NCBI GenBank assembly: GCA_937899305.1
Contig: CALDJV010000325.1
Span: forward strand, 1-11,362
Source: an uncultured Cytophagaceae bacterium
GTDB taxonomy: Bacteria > Bacteroidota > Bacteroidia > Cytophagales > Microscillaceae
Direction: 5' to 3'
Length of the DNA stretch: 11,362 nucleotides
In this document: positions 1 through 7,800 of the stretch, in pieces
How the letters are laid out: every line of letters starts with the position of its first letter
How positions within the stretch are numbered: position 1 is the first letter of the stretch
Notes under the pieces: model-generated
The model's database searches: none
Seen by the model: the letters and a program-made list of their open reading frames with translations, nothing else
Told to the model about the DNA's origin: nothing
Program-made: the position numbers and the translations under genes

Positions 1-21
1 CTACAAATATAACATTTTAAT

Positions 22-1518
22 TCATAATTTATTTAAGCCCCAGAGCACTAGTTTGGTGGTGTCCGCCTCGGTATCCCAAATAGAGCTCCAATCGAGTTGA
101 TAATAATACGCCTCCTGGCCATCGCTGGCCAAAAATCCCTCGATGCCTTCTCCGTATAAATCTACGGGCATAAAATCTTGGATGATACCCAGCGCACTCA
201 TTGCTGGACCGCTGGTATCGTCGTCGTTTAGTTGCACCAGAATGGATCTATAAGGCCTTTCAGTGTCATCGGGTTTGGGTTCAAACTCGGCATAGGTCAT
301 TTCTACCGGAGTAGTGTATTTGGTATCATAGCTACTTCCATTCCAATAATACCCTACTTGGTGCGAGGCTCGAAGCAAAGTACAGACTTCGGATTCATCA
401 TAAAAATACGAGGTAACCGAATGTAACAACGGAGTAGTACCTCCCCCACTTATTTGGAAGACATCTTCTTCCGGAAAGCGGTGAAACTCCAACACATTAC
501 GACACAAGCGGTGGCAACGAACCTCAAACCCTCCTACAAAAGTAGAGTGCGAATCGAGTCGTTTGGTCCAGGTACCTGCGGGAGTATAGATGGCCTGATT
601 GTCCAGATCAAGGATATCATATTGGCCATAGTCCCACACGGTTTCGAAAAACCAATCGGGTTCGTAACCACTGGAGGTATCCAGGGTACTATGGAGGGTC
701 AAGCTCAAAGAGGCCGGCAAAGGCGTGGTATGCCCCGAACAAATACGGTCGAGGTAAAGCTTGTTGTGGTGAATGTGATTTTGTTCGGGATTACTGGTCA
801 TGTCTACTCCAGTGGTATCTTCTTGCTGGTACTTGGTCAGTTGACAATGCCCCATAGCGTCCAGGTGTTCCTGCATCAACCAAGTACACACTCGCTCGGG
901 TTGAATATCCCCGTCTTCGTCGCGATCGCCCACTTTGGCCAAGTCGCTCACTCCATAATAACTCACCGAATTATCCGCAGCAATTACTTGCCAAAACGAG
1001 GATGGGGTATCGGTCGGAAGGTTTTCCAAGTCGATGTACTTCCAGTAATAAATTTGCGCATAGTGGCTCTCGTTGCGAGGCCGATATTGACGTACCAGAT
1101 AGGGATTGCTTCCCTCGACATCGGCTAACTGGGGCGTTACCCAGGTTTGGGTAGTGGTGCCGTCGGCTAGAGTGAAGCTTTCTTGTACTAAAATTCCGTA
1201 TTTGATTACTCGCACTCCGGCATCATCGAGCAAGGGCACCAGTAGGCTCCCATCCAGCTCAAAGCTGTCTAGTTCATCATCAAAAGTTGGGGTATGGCGG
1301 TGGGTACTGCGAGCAATGCCATTACCGTTGGTGGTCCCAAAGCCAAAGCCATATTCACCATTACCGGCCTGAATACTATAATGAAGCCCACCAAAGGACA
1401 CTTCGCCCGCCCCGGTAAAGCCCGATACTTTAAACTGGCCACCATACCCGCCCAATGACCCGTGGGGACTGGGTAAACTGGGCTTGAGGGCTGATCCAGA
1501 TTGATTTGCGTTTTGCAT
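22..1518 (-). CDS. Short TcB-type Tc toxin subunit (SpvB domain only)
   Basis: This encodes 498 residues resembling the N-terminal third of TcB proteins, which cap the TcA channel and help form the cocoon enclosing the TcC toxin. Visible SpvB-family landmarks, in order: GAGEVSF and AGNGEYGFGFG (36-61), YLVRQYRPR (140-148), FWQVIAADNSVSYYG (175-189), VCTWLMQEHLDAMGH (210-224), YLDRI (255-259), VWDYGQYD (294-301), and WTKRLDS, GGFEVRCHRLCR, FHRFPEE (317-351). Then come TTPVEMTYAEFE (402-413) and VDLYGEGIEGFL (452-463), which in full TcBs leads into the propeller. The product ends at TGA 22-24, whereas family members have about 1400-1500 residues, so most of the propeller and all RHS repeats are absent. 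The conserved Pro-Gly-Arg stretch usual before the GNG motif also looks shortened. I prefer the start at 1518; the in-frame ATG at 1569 would translate a 7-base repeat as 17 extra residues without homology. No Shine-Dalgarno is seen. It lies 308 bases downstream of the TcA gene on the same strand. Family is confident; whether it is a complete functional gene is not. Confidence 0.85.
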   Translation of the reverse strand: MQNANQSGSALKPSLPSPHGSLGGYGGQFKVSGFTGAGEVSFGGLHYSIQAGNGEYGFGFGTTNGNGIARSTHRHTPTFDDELDSFELDGSLLVPLLDDAGVRVIKYGILVQESFTLADGTTTQTWVTPQLADVEGSNPYLVRQYRPRNESHYAQIYYWKYIDLENLPTDTPSSFWQVIAADNSVSYYGVSDLAKVGDRDEDGDIQPERVCTWLMQEHLDAMGHCQLTKYQQEDTTGVDMTSNPEQNHIHHNKLYLDRICSGHTTPLPASLSLTLHSTLDTSSGYEPDWFFETVWDYGQYDILDLDNQAIYTPAGTWTKRLDSHSTFVGGFEVRCHRLCRNVLEFHRFPEEDVFQISGGGTTPLLHSVTSYFYDESEVCTLLRASHQVGYYWNGSSYDTKYTTPVEMTYAEFEPKPDDTERPYRSILVQLNDDDTSGPAMSALGIIQDFMPVDLYGEGIEGFLASDGQEAYYYQLDWSSIWDTEADTTKLVLWGLNKL

Positions 1519-1553
1519 GAATATAAATATTGTAAATGCCCTGTTTTTAGTTG

Positions 1554-1580
1554 GTAGTCCGTAGTCCACGGTCCATAGTC
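1554..1580. repeat. Degenerate heptanucleotide tandem repeat
   Basis: Nearly four 7-base units stand head to tail: GTAGTCC, GTAGTCC, ACGGTCC, ATAGTC. On the gene strand the unit reads GGACTAY. The array lies about 36 bases upstream of the preferred TcB start and overlaps the alternative upstream ATG (1569). I recall similar heptads in intergenic DNA of Bacteroidota but cannot verify this here. No function can be assigned. Confidence 0.6.
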
Positions 1581-1615
1581 TTGAACTGGTTCAGGTTTGC
1601 AATCTAAACTTCTCT

Positions 1616-1640
1616 GGTAGTGAACTTGCTATTCACTGCC
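1616..1640 (+). other. Small inverted repeat in the TcA-TcB spacer
   Basis: The arms GGTAGTGAA (1616-1624) and TTCACTGCC (1632-1640) pair over nine positions with one G-U pair when read on the plus strand, closing a seven-base loop. On the strand of the genes the third pair becomes a C-A mismatch, so it would be weaker in their transcript. No T-run follows. It may be chance. Confidence 0.3.
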
Positions 1641-1782
1641 TACGGGATTTCAGTACATAACTGAACTTTGCCAAGTCAAAAACTCAACACCAAAAACCAA
1701 TTAATTATAGGGCAGAAAAACCATTGGAAAAATCTCCCTGATGAACACAAACAACGTGAAAAGCATCAGAGAAAAGAATTGA

Positions 1783-1814
1783 ATACCTGACAGGCAAATG
1801 ATCCTGTCAGGTAT
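1783..1814 (-). terminator. Strong hairpin after the TcA gene, probable terminator
   Basis: The 12-base arms ATACCTGACAGG (1783-1794) and CCTGTCAGGTAT (1803-1814) are perfectly complementary around an 8-base loop. The structure begins 12 bases after the TAG of the TcA gene. On the gene strand it is followed by a pyrimidine-rich stretch (TCAATTCTTTTC), a loose version of the U-tract of intrinsic terminators. Each arm is itself nearly palindromic (CCTG-N-CAGG). Position and stem strength favour transcription termination or mRNA 3'-end stabilisation. This would partly uncouple TcA from the TcB-type gene downstream. A protein-binding palindrome is the alternative. Confidence 0.7.
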
Positions 1815-1826
1815 CAGGAAAACCAC

Positions 1827-4800
1827 CTATTTTAAGGCCGTATAATGCATCGTGATGATGATATCGCTGATGTGTAAGCCGTTGGGGGCATCAGTTACCT
1901 GATATAACTCGTCGGCCAGGGTCAATCTCCAGCTAGAGTCTACCCCAGTACCTTCAAATGGCAGGTATTTACCCTCTCCACCGCCATGCATTCCCGATTC
2001 GCCCATGGCCATCGAAATGGCTATCTCGTGGTCGGGGGCATCAATTTGACGAGCGGTACCCGTACCATCAATGTATAGTTTATTGCTGGTCTGGCTCAGG
2101 GTGCCATGCAACACCTTGTAAGGCCCCAACAACGATGGAATAGAAACTGATACCATTTTAATCTGACGACAATAATGCCCAGCATAGTACTTGTCAAAGT
2201 CGTGGTCGGCATTGGAACCCGGTACATAACCATCCGACTCATCGCCAAAGCTAAACGTAAGAGTACCACCTTGGTCTACCAAATAATCGTGGAAAGTATC
2301 TATTGTATTGGCATCATCGTAATAACCACTGTCGTTTTGGAGCCTCTCGGCCAACGAGAACACTTCCGTGATTTCCATTCTACGGAAATCTTCTTTAAGA
2401 TAGCGCTGCTCTAAACGTTGCAACGAATACAGTAAAGACTCGGCCGCCAAATGCCCATGGTGTTTGCTGTTCCAACTACTGCTGTTTACAATATTGAGCG
2501 ACCCAATGCTCATTCCTTTTTCGTACTCAAAGGCCATTTGAGCCTTGAGGGCCTGGTCTACTGCTAAATTGTAGGCTTGCTTGTAGAAGGTAGTCAACTG
2601 CCCTTGCATCCATTTAAATAGTTCTTGATTGGTATATTTATTCTGGTAGAAAGCGATGATTTCCTGCTGTTGACTGATATTGAGGTCGTTCAAGGCTTGG
2701 TCTTGCATCGCCAAGGTGTAGTGGGCGGTCACGCTTTCATAATTGTGCTTCAATTGCGCTATTTGTATTTCCAGCTGCTCCGACTGATGCAACCATTCCT
2801 GGGTACGCATTTTGTAGTTGGCTTCAGTTTTCATAAGCCCCGCCGTAAACGAATCGGCAAAAGCCGCTGCCGCAAAAGCAGACCCTATTTTGTCTACTGC
2901 TCCATCGGGTACGAAGCCGCCATTAGAAAATCCAAAAACTCTAGGAATTAAGCTCAGAGGAGCCGCCAAACTGTGGAAATTTGCCGCCAGGTATTGCTCT
3001 ATGATGGCTATAATTTCAAAAGTTCTTCCAGCTATTTCCAAATTATGAGCCGTGTCAAACTTAGATAGACTCGTAGTTTCTTTAAAGCGATGGGTACTTC
3101 CTGACTCATAATTGTATGCCTCGGCCTCGGCCTTGCTGTCATCACCGTGATTCTTCAAGCTTTGGTAATGATTGATCATTCCGTCTACGTAAGCTTTCAT
3201 TAGCAAGGTAGCGTTGATTTGCTCTTCCAAGGCTGCTACGTCCGATTTGGCAATGTCTACTTGGGTTTGCTTAATCGCTTTGATCGCACTCAGTACATTG
3301 GCCTGATGCCCTAACGACAACTGGGCAAGTTGCTCCGCGTCGTTTTCTCTCGCTACCGAAAGCAGCATATCATTAAGGCGAATCACTTGTTGGGTAAAAT
3401 CACGGGCCAATCCCATTTGTACATGAAAACGATGATAAGGAGGTGTAACACTGCCCCCATTGGCCAAGGTACTGGCTAAAGCTCCCCGACTGTTGGCTCT
3501 TACCAAACTACCCGGATCTACGCTAGGCGAAAACAAGGGCAAATTCAGGGCGTTGCCGTTGATATCTTTGCCTGCCCGCAGGTTGATAAACCGCTGTTCC
3601 AGGGTATTTTGGATGGTTTCAAACTTGGTATTTCGAGGAATGCCAAAGATCAAACCAGGGAAATCGTTGTACACATGGCTGGCATTAAAATCCAGAATAG
3701 ACGGTATGGCATCGGATACCAATACTCCTTCCAGGCCGACCAAAAAGTCGTTCACTCCCGAATCAGCCACTACGGTTCCCAAGGTAGATGTAGCGTCCAT
3801 TTCAAACACCCCTACCTCTTCGGCAGTCAGTCCGGCCAAGTCAAACGCTTGTTGGTAAAACTCGTACGCAGTGGCAATGTCTTCGCGGGTGAGTTGCTTG
3901 TAATAGTGGTCTCCCCAATCTATTAAGTTTTGGACATATTGGATCACTACATACTTTTGGTAGGCAATCGGGCGCAACGCCGCGATGGCATCAGGGTCAT
4001 AGGGGTTGTCTACATAGGTATTGATGGCTTCATTTTGATTCCCCAAAGCATTGCCATAAATATCCAATACTTCGGCGGTCGTGTCCCCAAACAATTCCTC
4101 AGCCAGGCTATTGTTATACTTACTACGCAGACCAATGTAACTCCAGTAAATATCGTTGTCGTCTACATCTGAGACCAACGAAAGGGCATTGTAACTCTTC
4201 TCGTCTAGTTGGGCCAGCTGTAAGGTAGGATTGAACACTTTCTGTAGCCAGGCTTGGGCCGACTCGTAATCTCCTTGCTGATTGTATATGCGGGCAATGA
4301 GCAGCGGAGTCCACATAAATAATTCCCGAAAATAAGCCGCATTGTCTCCCACCAAATCTATGTGGGCATCGGTAGGCCAATAGTTAGAAGGAAAAATGCT
4401 CGAGTTTGGGCTAAATTCGGCTTCAAAATTTCCGTGGTGACCAAATTGATTCTCAATCGACAACAACTCATTGGGCGCACTGATGTAAGCCGTCTCTAAT
4501 TCGGCAAATACATTGGAAGTTACCCGAATACACTGACGATGGCTGGTGTCATCTTCGCGGATCATTTGCAGGTAAATGTCACTGGGTACCCCATCTTCGC
4601 CCGCAGGCTTTTGCACCAATACCAAGGATTCGGAATCGGTACCATCGCTGAGCGATTCGGCCGAGGCAATGAGGTGGTCGTCCAAAGAGAAATCTACCAA
4701 TGCATTCGCCAGGTGTAACCCACCCGTGTAATTGGACTCTACCTGCACATTGATAACATCTCCGGGGGAATTGGTAGGCAGTACCGCAAAGTAATGGTTA

Positions 4801-7800
4801 TGATTATTCAAAGTGGTTTTGGTATCATTGTGCAGGGTTCCGTGGTCTATCTCAAAACTTCCTCCATCTACGTAAGTAATATCATCACTGGCGTAGCCAC
4901 ACATTTGCCACACTACCTTTCGGATGAGTCTGCCTCCGGTTACTTCCATCTTATCGGTGTACTCGAGATAGTACCAAGTATCTAAAGACATTTTGCACAA
5001 CTTGCCCGAAGAGCCACCGTAGGTTCCTCCGGTAAACTTTAAATACCCTCCCGAGTGGCTAAATCCTCCAACAGTATAACTGGTGCGGGTAGCATCCAAT
5101 ATGTTGGTAATAATGTTGTAAGAGTTATCATTATCACTCAATCTAAACCAAGTAGCAAAACGATAACTAAATACCTGACCAGAATTGGGTACTAAAAAGG
5201 AAAGTGGGTAAGCTATCGACTTATTTTCAGTTAAGGTATGATAAGCACGCTCGTAAGTCGCAGCATCGGCATCGGGCGCAGAGGTATACAAAGCCGGTAC
5301 AGTGTCGTCGGTTACAGTAGTAAACGAGAAAGTAGCTGTGCCCTCACTCGTATGTTTGTTAAAACTGTAGAATGTACCTTGACTATTGGCATTGCCCGAG
5401 TTGAGCAATCGATCGCAATCCGACAGTTCATAAGAACCATACGAAACCACCGTCAGTTGATCGGTAAGTACATAGGCCGAATTGGCTAAACCTGTACTTT
5501 GAAAGAGGTCTTCATGATTGGTGAGTCTCACCAGGATATTTTGGTGAACGGTCAGCTCAAACCTAAAAGAAAACTCCTCATTGGCCACAAATATATCCTG
5601 AAACTCCCGGGCACTTGAGGGATAACGATACAGGGCTTCATCTGAATCGTTTACATCTCCGGTTGCTACCAAAAATGGCGCATAAGTATCCGGAGTCAAG
5701 GTAAATTTACCATCGGTAGCGGTTCCCATGCTGTCACTTGGGGCTTTATTCTGGCAAAGCAGGCTGGTTAAAGTTCGAGGGGGTTGAAAATCTCCACTTA
5801 GATTTTTGTAAGTATACTTGATACTACACTGGTAACCTCGGTTTACGTTTTTGTAGTCATCGTCGCTGCCCAATTGTACATCGGTATCGAGCATAAATTC
5901 CAGATAAAAAACAAATACCCGCCCTCTGGAATAAATAATGCGCGCTTCAGAGTCGGTTACTGGAATGCCAGTGTCGGCCCAAGCAGTAGCACTTAGGTAT
6001 TTGAAACCTTTGCTCCAGCTTCCTTCTAATTTGATAGAACGCACATAAAATTTGTGAGTATCGTTAGACTTTGCCAACAAATACAAATAGGCATGCGCAC
6101 CATCTTGATGAAAGTAATTACTGCTCAACTCCATTTTGTTCACTGCCGCTACATCGTTCAGGTAGGTTTTGTAAGCCGTCTGAATCACATCATCACTCAG
6201 TTGGCTTGCGGTAATGGTGGCTACAAACGCCTCGTACTGATCGGATGCACTGGGCAAAAACTGGGGATCGAGGTAATTTTCGGGATGGAGAAAAATCTTA
6301 CGGTTGGCTTCCCAAGTACGGTAATGGCGCATCCAGCTCCAGGTTTGACCAAACGAAGTGTCGTTGATGTCCAGATAAGCCTCAAACCCATGCAAAGTAC
6401 GGTTGATCAAGGTTTGAATGGCCGAAATGGCAAACACCACTTCTGAGGTACGTACCTTGCTTTCTACTTGTACATCGGTGAGCATGTATTCCGACAAGGC
6501 ATTGGCATTGGTAATGCGCTTGAGCACTCGGTTGGTGCTGGTACTACAGGTATGCAAGATGGTTGCAATCAAGGCATCACGATGGGTCTCCTCGGGCCCT
6601 ACCAACAATGCATTTTCAATGCCATCGGTACTTTTACCAATATTTTTGGCATATACCGCGCTTTGTAGTTGCGTGGCCAAGGCACTTAAGTCGGCACTGG
6701 TGTCCGCCAACGTAGCGTACATTGTCAGCAAAGTATCTACTTGAATAAAGTAGTTTTTCCAATAATCTTGTAAGGTTTGCAAACCAGTTACCATCGTTAC
6801 TGGGTCGCTCACCGAAGCATAAGTATCGTCCCCATTAGGATTCCAAGCATTGGTGTGGTTTACCAGTACTTCAGCTACAAAGTCGGTATCTTCCCAAGCG
6901 GTAGCATCTCCCAGTGCGCTTACCCAGGCAATGTTGGAAGGCTGCAATGCGGCCAAGATATCAGTTTCATTATGCTGATAACGTTTTACCAGGATATCCA
7001 AAGGAATCAGGTTTGCTTTTAACTGATAAGGGGTAACTACCAGGCTATCGGCATTGGTGACCGCACTCAATGAAGTGTACCCTTGGAAAATATGCACCAA
7101 AGAAGCAAAAGACAGGTCCAGGCTTTGAATCAAAGTAGCCAAACGATGCAGAGCCTTGAGATACTTCAATTGATCGTCATCGCTGGCCGATTTAAATACG
7201 TCATAGGCATAAAAATAAGTATTGCTGCCATCGCTAAACGACAATAGTTTGCCAAATAGCATCAAAGTTCGACTTTGATCATTGGTCAGTCCCAGGTCGT
7301 TCCCTACAATGATATGGGTTTGGTCAAAGTGAGGATACACGTAGGCCATAAAATTAATGGCTTGGCTATCTTCGCCAAATTGAGCTTCATAGGCGGCCTG
7401 AAAGTCAGCCGCTACCGTGTCCTGATCATCACAAATACCAAATAAAGCCGAGGTTTGGTTGGCTACTATCAGGGCTGGATTTGCGTAAACCGCTTCTGAC
7501 AAGGTGTAGTACAAGTGTTGGGCTACTAGTTCGCCTTCGTTCCAATTATCTACATTCGCCAAGGCATCGGCCCAATTAGTGGCAGTAAAATCGCTGGTTC
7601 CAGAATTTTGAGTAAGGTAAGTCAGTGCCTCGCCGGCAATGGTAGCCACCATAGGCTGTACCTCGCTGTGGTAATCTGAAAATTCAGTACTTACCGTAAA
7701 TGCATAAGTGCCCACGGTGGCATGATTGAAAGAATAAGTGCCCTCATCTTCGCTCAACGGGCTCGTTATCCCCGATGGAGTCGCTCCATCTACGGTAAAA

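Noticed and set aside
454..1128. A 224-codon open frame on the plus strand, opposite the TcB-type gene
   Set aside because: It is antisense to clear SpvB-family motifs, has no recognisable domain, and its composition is that of a reversed coding strand.
1519..1569. Extended N-terminus of the TcB-type protein from the ATG at 1569
   Set aside because: The extra 17 residues translate the heptad repeat and an AT-rich leader, and lack family similarity.
4123..4380. An 85-codon minus-strand frame inside the TcA gene
   Set aside because: It overlaps conserved TcA sequence (including the YFRELF region) in another frame, so it is a shadow and not a frameshifted part.
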